This document shows positions 42,786 through 52,331 of a stretch of DNA of 64,000 nt, piece after piece. The translations under genes and the position numbers were made by a program. The notes beneath the pieces are model-generated. The model was not told where the DNA came from and ran no database searches. It was given only the letters and a program-made list of their open reading frames with translations. Position 1 is the first letter of the stretch. Each line of letters opens with the position of its first letter. Location: assembly GCA_037482215.1 (NCBI GenBank), contig CP148074.1, forward strand, positions 3,658,001-3,722,000. The letters run 5' to 3'. Origin of the DNA: Pseudomonas mendocina (GTDB taxonomy: Bacteria; Pseudomonadota; Gammaproteobacteria; Pseudomonadales; Pseudomonadaceae).

Positions 42786-44435
42786 TTACAGCACTGCCGG
42801 GGTGCTGCGCGCCAGCACCGCCTCGACATCCAAACCACGCTCCAAGGTGCCGTAAACCCGCGACTTATGGGCAATGCGGCTGCTAATAAAGGCATCCGAT
42901 ACGGCACTGTTACCTGCCTCCAGCAGCAACTTGGCCTGCAGACCAACCGCCATGTCTTCGGTCAGCTGGCGGGCGCGGTATTGAATGTCCGAGGTATCAG
43001 TGAAGGCCTTTTTCAGGTGCAAAATGTGCGCAGCTAAGGCGCGGTCACCATGGCCGTCGCCCAACTCATGGAACAGCGCATCCAAGACACCTGGTTCTTT
43101 CGACAAGGCACGCAACACATCCAGACACTGCACGTTACCGGAACCTTCCCAGATGGAGTTGACCGGCGCTTCGCGGTACAGGCGCGGCATGATGGTTTCT
43201 TCGACATAACCGGCCCCGCCCATGCATTCGCTGGCTTCGGCGACCATTTCCGGCGCCCGCTTGCAGATCCAGTACTTGCCCACTGCTGTAACCAGGCGAG
43301 CAAACTTTGCCTCATGCTCGTCATGGGGATTATCCAGCGCCTTCCCCATACGCAGCGTCAACGCCAGTGCGGCTTCGCTTTCAAGGGCCAGATCAGCCAG
43401 CACGTTCTGCATCAATGGTTGTTCCGCCAGTACACGCCCGCCCACTTTACGGTTGGCGCAATGGTGACTGGCCTGCGTCAGGGCCTGACGCATCAGCGAG
43501 CTAGAGCCCATCATGCAATCGAAACGGGTCATGGCCACCATTTCAATAATGGTCGGCACCCCGCGCCCTTCCTCACCGAGCATCCATGCCAACGCCCCCC
43601 GATACTCAATTTCGCTGGAAGCGTTGGCCCAGTTACCCAATTTGTTTTTAAGGCGCTGGATATAAAACTGATTTCGCGAACCATCCGGGCGATGGCGTGG
43701 TACGAGGAAACAGGTCAGGCCTTTGTCGGTCTGCGCCAACGTCAGAAAGGCATCACACATCGGGGCTGAGCAGAACCACTTGTGCCCGACCAACTCATAC
43801 AATTGTCCCGGCCCGCCTACGCCAACCGGATACGCACGGGTGGTATTTGCACGCACATCAGTGCCGCCCTGCTTCTCCGTCATCGCCATACCAATGGTGA
43901 CGCCAGCCTTCTGCTCCATGGGTACGTTACGCGGGTCGTACTCGGTCGCCAAAATCTTCGGCAGCCACTTTTCGGCGACATCTCGCTGCAATTGAATGGC
44001 AGGCACAGCTGCAAAAGTCATGGTCAATGGGCAGCCGGATGCAGCCTCGGCCTGACTGTGCAAATAGCCTAAGCCTGCACGAACGACATTGGCCCCCTGC
44101 ACCGGATGCGTCCAAGGCAAAGACGGCAAGCCATGCTCAATAGCTGTTCTCATCAACTCGTGATAGGCCGGGTGAAAGTCAACCTGATCAATACGATTGC
44201 CATAACGGTCATGTGTACGCAGAACGGGCTTTTGCTCATTGGCAAGAAAACCCGCAGCCATAAGGGGGCCGCCCGCCAGTGCACCGTAGGCATGCAGCTG
44301 TTCCTCCCCCCACCCCCCGCCGAATCGGGCAACCCACTCCTGCAATGGCAAATCGAGGCGATACAGATTGGCACCATCCAAGGAGGGCACCTGGTTGAAC
44401 ACTTCATGGGTTTCGGCGTACTGGCTGGCGTTCAT
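42786..44435 (-). CDS. AidB-like acyl-CoA dehydrogenase
   Basis: Large acyl-CoA dehydrogenase of 549 aa. It has the AidB-type N-terminus (TYPE: HEVFNQVPSLDGANLYRLD), the flavin region AMTEKQGGTDVRANTTRAYP and CMMGSSSLMRQALTQASHHC. Its catalytic segment is RLYREAPVNSIWEGSGNVQC, very like E. coli AidB, with the Glu of WEGSGN as the presumed base. E. coli AidB binds DNA and protects against alkylation, while many Pseudomonas relatives are isovaleryl-CoA-like enzymes; which applies here is open. The ATG shares one base with the stop of the TetR gene, so the two are cotranscribed. Confidence 0.85.
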   Translation of the reverse strand: MNASQYAETHEVFNQVPSLDGANLYRLDLPLQEWVARFGGGWGEEQLHAYGALAGGPLMAAGFLANEQKPVLRTHDRYGNRIDQVDFHPAYHELMRTAIEHGLPSLPWTHPVQGANVVRAGLGYLHSQAEAASGCPLTMTFAAVPAIQLQRDVAEKWLPKILATEYDPRNVPMEQKAGVTIGMAMTEKQGGTDVRANTTRAYPVGVGGPGQLYELVGHKWFCSAPMCDAFLTLAQTDKGLTCFLVPRHRPDGSRNQFYIQRLKNKLGNWANASSEIEYRGALAWMLGEEGRGVPTIIEMVAMTRFDCMMGSSSLMRQALTQASHHCANRKVGGRVLAEQPLMQNVLADLALESEAALALTLRMGKALDNPHDEHEAKFARLVTAVGKYWICKRAPEMVAEASECMGGAGYVEETIMPRLYREAPVNSIWEGSGNVQCLDVLRALSKEPGVLDALFHELGDGHGDRALAAHILHLKKAFTDTSDIQYRARQLTEDMAVGLQAKLLLEAGNSAVSDAFISSRIAHKSRVYGTLERGLDVEAVLARSTPAVL

Positions 44436-45073
44436 CACTGAGCTTCCTTGGCGCCGACGGCGCGCAGACAAAAGGTGACAAGGGCCTGGCTAACTTCGTC
44501 CAGGCTTGGGGTGGGATAACCGGCCTCGCGGTCCGCGCGGGCTTGAGGGGAAAGCGGCCCAACCAGCGCTTCAGCAATAGCGCCAACCAGGCAGGCTGCA
44601 ACGAGGTTGATAGGTTGAACGCAGAACACGCCCCGCGCTTGTCCGTCTTGCAACAGTTGAGCGAACAACTCAGCGTAAGCCTCACGAAAGCGCAAACGCT
44701 GCTCATCCACTTCAGGTTCGACAGGCTCTGCGATGAGGGCAAACGCCAGCTGACGGCTGCTCCAGGCCCGAGCAGCAAAACGCTCAACCCCTGCCTTTAG
44801 GCGCTGGACGGGATCACCTTGCGTCTCAATGACCGCTGCCAGGGCGTCCACCTCACGCTGGCTGGCCACTGCAAACACCGTTGCGGCCAAGCTGCCTTTA
44901 CCGGCGAAGTGGCGATACAGACTGCCGGTGGCGATCCCAACTTCCTCCGCTAGCCCCTGCATGGTCAATGCGGCAAACCCACCCTGCGCCACACGCTCCA
45001 AGGCGCAGGCCACGATGCGCTGGCGCAACGCCTGATCACGGTCAATACGGAGTGCGGTGGTGCGATAGGCCAT
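44435..45073 (-). CDS. TetR family transcriptional regulator
   Basis: Repressor of 212 aa. The N-terminal HTH is AALTMQGLAEEVGIATGSLY followed by RHFAGKGSLAATVF; the rest is an alpha-helical ligand domain. It is the first gene of a two-gene unit with the AidB-like dehydrogenase (TGATG overlap) and very likely represses it. Two TGAATC-NN-GATTCA operators lie between 4 and 44 bp upstream of its ATG, so autorepression is expected. An acyl-CoA or acid ligand is plausible by analogy but not shown. Confidence 0.9.
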   Translation of the reverse strand: MAYRTTALRIDRDQALRQRIVACALERVAQGGFAALTMQGLAEEVGIATGSLYRHFAGKGSLAATVFAVASQREVDALAAVIETQGDPVQRLKAGVERFAARAWSSRQLAFALIAEPVEPEVDEQRLRFREAYAELFAQLLQDGQARGVFCVQPINLVAACLVGAIAEALVGPLSPQARADREAGYPTPSLDEVSQALVTFCLRAVGAKEAQ

Positions 45074-45077
45074 AGTC

Positions 45078-45117
45078 TGAATCCAGATTCATTATCAATT
45101 CAGTGAATCAGGATTCA
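45078..45117. promoter_or_regulatory. Tandem TetR operators TGAATC-NN-GATTCA
   Basis: Two perfect 14-bp palindromes lie at 45078-45091 and 45104-45117, with centres 26 bp apart. The whole 40-bp block is itself an inverted repeat with outer arms GTCTGAATCC/GGATTCAGAC. A minus-strand GATAAT between the two is a likely -10 element, so the transcript would start inside the proximal operator, about 10 nt before the ATG at 45073. Confidence 0.8.
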
Positions 45118-45201
45118 GACCATGCTTAAAGGGATGATATGGGCACTCAAAGCGACATTTACGCCAACTGATACCGGTTTACGTTGGCTAGAAGGCCCAA
45201 C

Positions 45202-47580
45202 TCAAGCAGGCTGGCACAACACCCATGCATCAAGAAGCTCCCGCAGTTGCTCGAACTTAACCGGCTTTTCTAGGCAGTCTGTCATGCCCGCTGCGATATA
45301 GCGTTCTCTTTCAACGGGCTGCTGTGAAGCGGTCAAGGCCAAGACGGGCAACATCTCGCAGCCCGGTAACAGTCTCAGTGCACGGCAGGTTGCATAACCA
45401 TCCATGCCAGGCATTTGTGTGTCTAGCAGTACCGCATCCACCCGCTCGCGACGCAAAAACTCCAGCGCCTCTTCACCGGACTCGGCGCAACACACTCGGT
45501 AGCCCAAGCGCAGCAGCATGCCACGGATCAACAGACGGTTGGCGAAGTTGCTCTTGACCAACAACACCCTACATTCGCCTGCCTGGCGTACAGGTGCCCC
45601 AGCCCTACGCAGGGTTGCGGTTGATTCAGCACGAGTCACAGGCACGCAATTGGGCAGTACTATGTGAAAAAGAGTGCCCTGACCCGGCGTTGATTCATGG
45701 GAGACCTCGCCACCCATCAACATGAGAACTTGGCGACATATCGATAGGCCAATGCCCAACCCACCATAGGCCCGTGTATTGGAACCGTCTAGCTGCTGAA
45801 AGTGCTCATAGAGTTTCGCCCCCTCAGCGGGAGTAAATCCAACCCCACTGTCTTCAATATCTATTAACAGCGGCAGAAAGCTCCCTGTCCCAGCCCCCAA
45901 GGAAAAGCTCAATGTAACGCCACCCTGATGGGTGAACTTGAGAGCATTGTCGAGCAAACAACTAAGCGCTTGGCTGACCATACGGGCATCGCCTTCAAGC
46001 ATGTCAGGCAGGCGCTCATCTACGTTCACGGTCATTTGCAGACCTCGGGCGGCTGCATGCTGCTGATACTTGGCCCTCAATCCATAGATCAGGCCCTGCA
46101 GGCTGTAGGCTTCTCGATGCGGGTACAGGCGCCCCGCCTGCAGCTCAGTCAAATGAATGATGTTATTAACCATCCCCATCATCGTGTTAGCTGAAACATG
46201 GGCTGTCTGATGGTACTGAGCCAGCTCATCATCCATTGGCACCGTCTGCATCAACTCCAACGAACCCAATACACCAATCATGGGGGTACGAAGCTCATGG
46301 GTAACGGTCGAGAGAAATTGATCCTTGAGCAGGTTACTGGCCGCCAGCTCTCGGTTTAAGCCCTCAAGCTTAAGGCTGCTTTCCTTGTGGACTCTGGCCT
46401 GCTCCTCTTTTAATGCATTAATGCGGTCTGCCAAGGCCAACGACAAAAGACTGACCTCAATCGCACAACCGATCTGACTGGCATTCATGGTAAAGAGGTT
46501 GGAGGGCACGATGCCGACCCCCATCAGAGCGCTTATCAAAGCCCCCGACAGCAAAGCACTCCACGCAATAATGAAATACCGGGCCACCCGCATGCCGTTA
46601 AACCAAGCGAGCAAACCAGAACAAAACGCTGTAGCTGTACCGATTATCGTCAGATAAGTCGCCAGAATCATAGGCAGTCGGTAGTCCATGGTCACACTTA
46701 GCACCATGACAGTAACCGCAACACCCATGAACAGTATTAGAAAGCGGTCAGCCCATATGCTGTGCTCAGACATATGCAGGAACTTGCGCACGAACTGAGC
46801 GCCAAACAAGCACGATGCGCTGATCCAAAATGGCATCGAGACATTGATCCAGTCTGGGCTCTCAGGCCACAACAACTCAGTCGCAAGCCCCTTAAGTGTC
46901 AGCAGGTACATCCCGAATGACGTGATATAGAGGATGTAATAGAGGTAGCTGATATCCCGCACGCTGATAAAAATGAACAGGTTGTAGACTGTCATTACCA
47001 GCAGAACCCCAAACAGAGCGCCCAGCGCATAGGCATCTTTGGGAAAAAACTCCAAATACGCTTTGGGCGACCACAAGGTTAGCGGTGCGAGCAATACCCC
47101 CTGAGTTTCTATACGCAGATAGAGCGTCTGCGGCTGCCCTGGCTCAAGCAGCAGCTCAAAAACATAATCCGGTCGCTTAATCATCCGGCTTGAATACGGC
47201 AGCGTATCGCCGGTGTGCTCAGTAAGCGCTACAAGCCCCTGAGGATTGACCTGATACAGCCGGACATCATCCAGCGGCGGATAGGTCAGCACCAACCACC
47301 ATGGCTGAGCCCCCTTTAGCTGCTGAGGCTGATAGGTCAGATCGACCCTAATCCAGAACACCGATGTGGAAAGGCCGGCATTCAGCGTCTGTACATCGTG
47401 CGGACGGAATCGGCCTTGCATGGCGGGAGACGTCACATCTTCGACCGTCGCGTCACCGCTCACATCCTCAAACACCATAATTTCGGTGCCTAACGGGATT
47501 TTCTGGGAGGTCTCATCAAATACCAGCGCATCGGCCAGCCTTGGCAGCAGCAGAAGAACGCACAGGAAGATATAAGGCAT
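45202..47580 (-). CDS. ladS: Hybrid sensor histidine kinase, LadS-like
   Basis: Inner-membrane hybrid kinase of 792 aa. Order of domains: signal/TM; 7TMR-DISMED2 periplasmic domain (about 30-160, FWIRVDLTYQPQQL); seven-helix 7TMR-DISM region (about 180-385); coiled coil; HisKA (THELRTPMIGVLGSLELMQ); HATPase (DNALKF, DSGVGF, GGLGIGLSIC); and a C-terminal receiver. Architecture, length and position beside thiD, thiE and hemL fit P. aeruginosa LadS, which feeds the GacS/GacA-Rsm pathway. The receiver has the acceptor Asp (VLLDTQMPGMDG), Thr and Lys, but its usual acidic pair is replaced: it reads VLLVKSNFANR. Confidence 0.8.
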   Translation of the reverse strand: MPYIFLCVLLLLPRLADALVFDETSQKIPLGTEIMVFEDVSGDATVEDVTSPAMQGRFRPHDVQTLNAGLSTSVFWIRVDLTYQPQQLKGAQPWWLVLTYPPLDDVRLYQVNPQGLVALTEHTGDTLPYSSRMIKRPDYVFELLLEPGQPQTLYLRIETQGVLLAPLTLWSPKAYLEFFPKDAYALGALFGVLLVMTVYNLFIFISVRDISYLYYILYITSFGMYLLTLKGLATELLWPESPDWINVSMPFWISASCLFGAQFVRKFLHMSEHSIWADRFLILFMGVAVTVMVLSVTMDYRLPMILATYLTIIGTATAFCSGLLAWFNGMRVARYFIIAWSALLSGALISALMGVGIVPSNLFTMNASQIGCAIEVSLLSLALADRINALKEEQARVHKESSLKLEGLNRELAASNLLKDQFLSTVTHELRTPMIGVLGSLELMQTVPMDDELAQYHQTAHVSANTMMGMVNNIIHLTELQAGRLYPHREAYSLQGLIYGLRAKYQQHAAARGLQMTVNVDERLPDMLEGDARMVSQALSCLLDNALKFTHQGGVTLSFSLGAGTGSFLPLLIDIEDSGVGFTPAEGAKLYEHFQQLDGSNTRAYGGLGIGLSICRQVLMLMGGEVSHESTPGQGTLFHIVLPNCVPVTRAESTATLRRAGAPVRQAGECRVLLVKSNFANRLLIRGMLLRLGYRVCCAESGEEALEFLRRERVDAVLLDTQMPGMDGYATCRALRLLPGCEMLPVLALTASQQPVERERYIAAGMTDCLEKPVKFEQLRELLDAWVLCQPA

Positions 47581-47768
47581 ACAACCAGACCGCCCTTAAT
47601 AGTGCACTGATGTATCAATAATATTATTCAGGGACTCTAGCACAGGCTGTCTACAGAACCACTCAGTCACACTGAGTCCTTGCTACATGATCCTAAGAGT
47701 GTTTTTACAGCAACGCTTTAGTGCTAGCCACGCCAGTTCAGACCGGTTTGATGGTAAGCTCGCGCACC

Positions 47769-48563
47769 ATGAAAACACCTACTTCTCGCCCCGTTGTTCT
47801 CTGCTTGTCCGGCCATGACCCTGTAGGCGGTGCTGGTTTGCAGGCAGATATCGAAGCACTCCTGGCCCAAGGCTGTCATGCAGCTCCTGCTGTCACAGCA
47901 CTGACCGTCCAGGATACCGTTGATGTTTCCGACTTCCGCGTACTGGATCGCGACTGGGTGCTGGCACAGGCCAACGCGATTATTGATGACTTGCAGGTGC
48001 AGGCCGTCAAGCTCGGTATGCTCGGTTCAGTGGAGATGGTCGATACGGTCCTTGAAATCATGCAGCGCCTTCCCGGTGTGCCGTTGGTCTGCGACCCCGT
48101 CCTGCGTGCAGGCGGCGGCGGCGCCTTGGGTAAAGATGAGGTCGGCTATGCCATGCGCGAGCGTCTTTTCGCTGCCTCCACCATCGCCACCCCCAACCTG
48201 CCGGAAGCACGGATTCTGGCTGAACTGCCCAACGGCAGTGCAGATGAGTGCGCAGAAAAACTGCTGCCCTATATCCGTCACCTGCTGATCACCGGCGGGC
48301 ATGGCGATGAACAAGAAGTACACAACCGTCTGTACAGCCGGGATGGCAGCCAACACACCTTTGTCTGCCAACGCCTGCCCGGGAACTATCATGGTTCCGG
48401 CTGCACCCTCGCCAGTACCCTCGCGGGTCGCCTGGCCTTAGGGCAAGAACTGGTCAGCGCAGTGGAACTGTCACTGGACTATACGTGGCGCACCCTGCGG
48501 GATGCCGAACAGCCCGGTCGTGGCCAGTACATTCCGCGCCGCCTGCCTCTCGATTTCTGCTGA
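47769..48563 (+). CDS. thiD: Hydroxymethylpyrimidine/phosphomethylpyrimidine kinase
   Basis: Phosphorylates HMP and HMP-P to HMP-PP for thiamine synthesis. The 264 residues contain [61 protein letters not shown] and the C-terminal anion hole [13 protein letters not shown]. The start [10 protein letters not shown] at 47769 matches the family; an earlier in-frame ATG adds a 16-residue tail without features. No TPP riboswitch was recognised in the 188 bp upstream shared with ladS. Confidence 0.95.
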   Translation: MKTPTSRPVVLCLSGHDPVGGAGLQADIEALLAQGCHAAPAVTALTVQDTVDVSDFRVLDRDWVLAQANAIIDDLQVQAVKLGMLGSVEMVDTVLEIMQRLPGVPLVCDPVLRAGGGGALGKDEVGYAMRERLFAASTIATPNLPEARILAELPNGSADECAEKLLPYIRHLLITGGHGDEQEVHNRLYSRDGSQHTFVCQRLPGNYHGSGCTLASTLAGRLALGQELVSAVELSLDYTWRTLRDAEQPGRGQYIPRRLPLDFC

Positions 48564-48576
48564 AGGAGTCACTTCG

Positions 48577-49203
48577 ATGAAATTGAGTGGCCTGTACGCC
48601 ATTACCGATACACAACTGCTGAGCGGCAGGCTCCTTCCTTATGTGGAGGCAGCCCTGAAAGGCGGTGCACGCCTGCTGCAATATCGCGACAAGAGCAACG
48701 AAGAAGCCCGCCGCCTGCGCGAAGCCGAAGCCCTGCGCGAATTATGCGAACGCTACAGCGCCAAGCTGATCATCAACGATGACGCCGAACTGGCTGCACG
48801 CCTTGGCGTCGGCCTGCACTTGGGCCAGGGTGATGGTTCGCTATCGGCTGCCCGCGCTCTGCTTGGCCGTCAGGCGATTATCGGCAGCACCTGTCACAGT
48901 CAATTAGAACTGGCCGATAGAGCCATAAAGGAAGGCGCCGACTACGTTGCTTTCGGCCGCTTCTATAACTCCAATACCAAACCCGGTGCGCCAAGCGCCA
49001 ACCTTGAGCTGTTGGATACAGCAAAAGCGCGCCTGACCGCCCCCATCGTTGCGATTGGCGGCGTTACGCTGGACAACGCGCCACAGCTGATTGCCCACGG
49101 CGCAAGCATGCTGGCGGTTATCCACGGTTTGTTTTCAGCTGAGTCAGCGGCAGAAGTAGAACGCCGCGCGCACGCCTTCAGCCAACTGTTTCACACGAAT
49201 TAA
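48577..49203 (+). CDS. thiE: Thiamine-phosphate synthase
   Basis: Joins HMP-PP and thiazole phosphate into thiamine phosphate; TIM barrel. The 208 residues show [68 protein letters not shown] and [14 protein letters not shown], all typical of ThiE. The ATG at 48577 has AAGGAG (48563-48568) upstream and follows thiD by 13 bp. Confidence 0.96.
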   Translation: MKLSGLYAITDTQLLSGRLLPYVEAALKGGARLLQYRDKSNEEARRLREAEALRELCERYSAKLIINDDAELAARLGVGLHLGQGDGSLSAARALLGRQAIIGSTCHSQLELADRAIKEGADYVAFGRFYNSNTKPGAPSANLELLDTAKARLTAPIVAIGGVTLDNAPQLIAHGASMLAVIHGLFSAESAAEVERRAHAFSQLFHTN

Positions 49204-49248
49204 TGAATGTCGGGCGTACAGCCCGCTTTAAAATTACGAGGCCCTGCC

Positions 49249-50538
49249 ATGTCCCGTTCCGAAATGCTGTTCAACAACGCCCAGAAACACATCCCTGGTG
49301 GCGTTAACTCGCCCGTGCGTGCGTTCCGCAGTGTTGGCGGCACCCCGTTGTTCTTCAAACATGCAGAAGGTGCATATGTCACCGACGAAGACAACAAGCG
49401 TTATGTTGACTACGTAGGCTCATGGGGCCCGATGATCCTTGGCCACAGCCATCCCGACGTACTGGAAGCCGTACGCCAGCAGCTGCAACACGGCTTGTCC
49501 TATGGCGCGCCTACTGCCATGGAAACCGAAATGGCTGACTTGGTATGCAGCTTGGTGCCATCCATGGAAATGGTGCGCATGGTCAGCTCCGGCACCGAAG
49601 CCACAATGAGCGCCATCCGTCTGGCCCGTGGTTTCACCGGCCGCGACAACATCATCAAATTCGAAGGCTGCTACCACGGCCACTCCGACAGTCTGCTGGT
49701 TAAAGCTGGTTCCGGCCTGTTGACTCAAGGTGTTCCAAGCTCTGCTGGTGTTCCAGCCAGCTTCGCCCAACACACCCTGACTCTGCCATTCAACAACTTG
49801 GCGGCTGTTGAGCAGATGCTCAACGAAGTAGGCAGCACTGTGGCGTGCATCATCGTTGAGCCGGTTGCCGGCAACATGAACTGCGTACCGCCTGCACCGG
49901 GCTTCCTCCAAGGCCTGCGCGAGCAGTGCGACAAGCACGGCGTGGTACTGATCTTTGACGAAGTAATGACTGGCTTCCGTGTCGCGCTGGGCGGCGCACA
50001 AGCTCATTACGGCGTTGACCCGGACCTGAGCACCTTCGGCAAGATCATCGGCGGCGGCATGCCGGTCGGCTGCTTCGGCGGCAAGCGCAAGATCATGGAA
50101 TGCATCGCACCGCTGGGCACCGTTTACCAAGCAGGCACGCTGTCCGGTAACCCATTGGCCATGGCTGCTGGCCTGACCACCCTGAACCTGATCAAGCGTC
50201 CGGGCTTCCACGCCGCCCTGACCGACTACACTGAGCGTATGCTCAAAGGCATCAAAGAGCGCGCCGATGCGGCTGGCATTCCATTTGTTACCACCCAAGC
50301 CGGTGGCATGTTTGGTCTGTATTTCAGCGAAGCCGACAATATCGTCACCTTCGACGATGTAATGGCCAGCGACGTTGAACGCTTCAAGCGCTTCTTCCAT
50401 CTGATGCTGGAAGGCGGTGTGTACCTGGCCCCAAGCGCCTTCGAAGCCGGCTTCACCTCCATCGCCCACGGTGATGAGGAGCTGAAAATCACCCTGGACG
50501 CCGCCGAGCGCGCCTTTGCCGAGCTGAAGAAAGCCTAA
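49249..50538 (+). CDS. hemL: Glutamate-1-semialdehyde 2,1-aminomutase
   Basis: PLP enzyme converting glutamate 1-semialdehyde to 5-aminolevulinate, the C5 route to heme. The 429 residues start [20 protein letters not shown]. They include [38 protein letters not shown] and the PLP lysine segment [18 protein letters not shown]. It is 45 bp after thiE and shares a base of its stop codon with the next ATG (TAATG). Confidence 0.96.
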   Translation: MSRSEMLFNNAQKHIPGGVNSPVRAFRSVGGTPLFFKHAEGAYVTDEDNKRYVDYVGSWGPMILGHSHPDVLEAVRQQLQHGLSYGAPTAMETEMADLVCSLVPSMEMVRMVSSGTEATMSAIRLARGFTGRDNIIKFEGCYHGHSDSLLVKAGSGLLTQGVPSSAGVPASFAQHTLTLPFNNLAAVEQMLNEVGSTVACIIVEPVAGNMNCVPPAPGFLQGLREQCDKHGVVLIFDEVMTGFRVALGGAQAHYGVDPDLSTFGKIIGGGMPVGCFGGKRKIMECIAPLGTVYQAGTLSGNPLAMAAGLTTLNLIKRPGFHAALTDYTERMLKGIKERADAAGIPFVTTQAGGMFGLYFSEADNIVTFDDVMASDVERFKRFFHLMLEGGVYLAPSAFEAGFTSIAHGDEELKITLDAAERAFAELKKA

Positions 50539-51182
50539 TGCAATACAGCACAGCGCTCACTGACGCCATTCTGGCTTTCGCCTGCTTTGTCTGTACCTTT
50601 GCCATTGGCAAGGCCCGTCAAAGCTACAGTGAAAGCCTTCAGCCAGCGCTGTTCTGCGCCTTGCTCGGCTTTCTGCTGCCCGCTGCGGCAGCAACCGCTG
50701 GGGTCATTCGCTTCGGCTTTGACCCCGTGGCCCAGCCCACCCATGTGTGGTTGACCCAAGCCAGCACCTTCCTCGGTTTCCCCTTGCTGGGAGCCTCAGC
50801 ACTTAGTCTCAGCACCGGAAAACTCTTCAGCGGAGCCACCTGGGGGCGCCTATTGCTAGGACTGTGCGCATTCTTTGAACTGTTCCGGCAAATGAACCAT
50901 CTGGATGATTACCGACTGGCCATTAGCCTCATCACCCTCTTGATGATTCTCTATGCCGGCGTAAGCCAGTGGCCTCAGCGCCTCAGTGCGTTAAGCGCCG
51001 TTTTGGCTGCAACATTGTTTGCCATCGCCGGAATGGCTGTGGGCACTCATGGGCTCATGGGGGCAGTTCAGCGTATAGACCTGTTCCACATACTCTTAAG
51101 CATCGCCTATCCACTGCTACTCTGGTTAATGATTGGCTTGGCCAACAAAGCCACAAAGGCCAGTTCAGAAGAAATCCGGTAA
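50538..51182 (+). CDS. Polytopic membrane protein of unknown function
   Basis: A 214-aa protein with about six or seven hydrophobic segments (AILAFACFVCTFAIG, LFCALLGFLLPAAAATAGVI, FLGFPLLGASALSLS, LAISLITLLMILYAGV, VLAATLFAIAGMAVG, ILLSIAYPLLLWLMIGLA). The stop of hemL and this ATG overlap by one base, so it is translationally coupled to hemL. I do not recognise the family. A small hairpin (CCCGGT/ACCGGG near 51228) follows. Confidence 0.75.
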   Translation: MQYSTALTDAILAFACFVCTFAIGKARQSYSESLQPALFCALLGFLLPAAAATAGVIRFGFDPVAQPTHVWLTQASTFLGFPLLGASALSLSTGKLFSGATWGRLLLGLCAFFELFRQMNHLDDYRLAISLITLLMILYAGVSQWPQRLSALSAVLAATLFAIAGMAVGTHGLMGAVQRIDLFHILLSIAYPLLLWLMIGLANKATKASSEEIR

Positions 51183-51285
51183 AGGCTTTGAAAGAACAGC
51201 AACGCTTATTTCATAATGCGCTCGCAACCCGGTCCCCACTCACCGGGCTTTCCGCCTGTTCAGCTTCTGAGGTAAACGGATTTTC

Positions 51286-51837
51286 ATGAAACGCACCGGC
51301 TGCACCCTCTCACTGGGCTGCCTGTTGCTCCTGCTACCACTGCTTGCTTCTGCTGGCAGCAACTCCCTGCTGATCCCGGCAACGGGCAGCTGCGCGCTCA
51401 ATAGTGAGCCAGAAGAGCTGCCTGCCGCCCTCGAAGCCTGCGAGACAGCCGCCAACAACGGCGACCTGCAAGCTGGGTATGAACTGGGCGAGTTTTATTA
51501 TTCCGGCGAACGTACTGAGCGCGACCTTGACCGTGCCCTGCACTGGTTCGAGCAGGCCTCGCTGCAAGGCCATGCTCAAGCACAATATCGCCTGGGCATG
51601 ATGTTTTTTCACGGGGAAGGCGTGCCCGCAAACGCCATGCAAGCCTACATCGTGCTGAAAATGGCAGCCGTCAACGGCTCAGATCAAGCCATGGATGATG
51701 CAGACGTAATTGCTGCGCAGATGCCCAACAGGGAACTGGAAATAGCCACCCAAGTACTCGGACAAATCTTCCGTAACTACTTGCTCGAGCTACAGAATAC
51801 CGACCTGCTGCGTTCACCCTTCGCCCCGCTGCCCTGA
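51286..51837 (+). CDS. Secreted Sel1-repeat protein
   Basis: A 183-aa protein with a signal peptide (CLLLLLPLLASAG) and two Sel1-like repeats. These are AGYELGEFYYSGERTERDLD then RALHWFEQASLQGHAQAQYR, and LGMMFFHGEGVPANAMQAYI. Sel1 repeats mediate protein-protein contact; the partner is unknown. The C-terminal tail has no recognised domain. It ends at a 9-bp hairpin shared with the convergent DUF1820 gene. Confidence 0.82.
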   Translation: MKRTGCTLSLGCLLLLLPLLASAGSNSLLIPATGSCALNSEPEELPAALEACETAANNGDLQAGYELGEFYYSGERTERDLDRALHWFEQASLQGHAQAQYRLGMMFFHGEGVPANAMQAYIVLKMAAVNGSDQAMDDADVIAAQMPNRELEIATQVLGQIFRNYLLELQNTDLLRSPFAPLP

Positions 51838-51840
51838 GTC

Positions 51841-51862
51841 GCTGGCTCGAGTCCGAGCCAGC
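51841..51862. terminator. Candidate terminator between Sel1 protein and DUF1820 gene
   Basis: Perfect 9-bp stem GCTGGCTCG/CGAGCCAGC with loop AGTC. It lies in the 35-bp gap between the two convergent genes. The T-runs beside it are poor, so efficiency is uncertain. Confidence 0.45.
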
Positions 51863-51872
51863 CTCCGTACAG

Positions 51873-52196
51873 CTACTTTTCAGGCATCGGCATTGGAAAC
51901 GGCATGACATTGCCGCCACCCTTCGCCTCACTGATCTTAGCTGTTCCCAGACGTTCCACTTCATCAATGCGAATAACAGCCTGCATCGGGATGAAGCTAC
52001 GCAGCACGCCATCAAATTGAGCTTTCAGCTTTTCTTCACTGGGGTCTACAACCAGCTGGCTGCGCTCACCAAAGACGAACTCTTCAACCTCCAGAAAGCC
52101 CCAAAGGTCACTCTGGAATACTTGCTTGGCGTAAACCTCGTACACCTGTCCCTGATTGAGAAAGATCACCTTATAGATAGGATCGCGACTACTCAT
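51873..52196 (-). CDS. DUF1820 family protein
   Basis: A 107-aa protein starting MSSRDPIYKVIFLNQGQVYE and continuing LWGFLEVEEFVFGERSQLVV, then SFIPMQAVIRIDEVERLGTA, with a proline/methionine-rich tail. The pattern fits DUF1820, conserved in pseudomonads next to miaB; its function is unknown. The ATG at 52194-52196 is preferred over a longer frame with an unrelated leader. Confidence 0.85.
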   Translation of the reverse strand: MSSRDPIYKVIFLNQGQVYEVYAKQVFQSDLWGFLEVEEFVFGERSQLVVDPSEEKLKAQFDGVLRSFIPMQAVIRIDEVERLGTAKISEAKGGGNVMPFPMPMPEK

Positions 52197-52331
52197 AACT
52201 CTACAGATCTGATGAAAGGGTTGATGTGACGGGCCCGGATCATAGCACAGCACTCAGACAGGCAACGCTAGGAACCTTGGCCCGGCAAGCCTATAATGCG
52301 CGGTTCTTCGATTTCTCATTTCTGAGCAAGC

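Noticed and set aside
45122-45301. A 59-codon plus-strand frame starting just after the TetR operators
   Set aside because: It runs antisense into the 3' end of the LadS-like gene, has no recognised features and no convincing ribosome site; left out although the operator symmetry would allow a divergent gene.
47581-47768. Possible TPP riboswitch upstream of thiD
   Set aside because: I looked for the conserved CTGAGA and ACCTGATCTGG elements in this gap and found neither.
49420-50469. Minus-strand reading frame (349 codons) opposite hemL
   Set aside because: Fully within hemL and without protein-family features.
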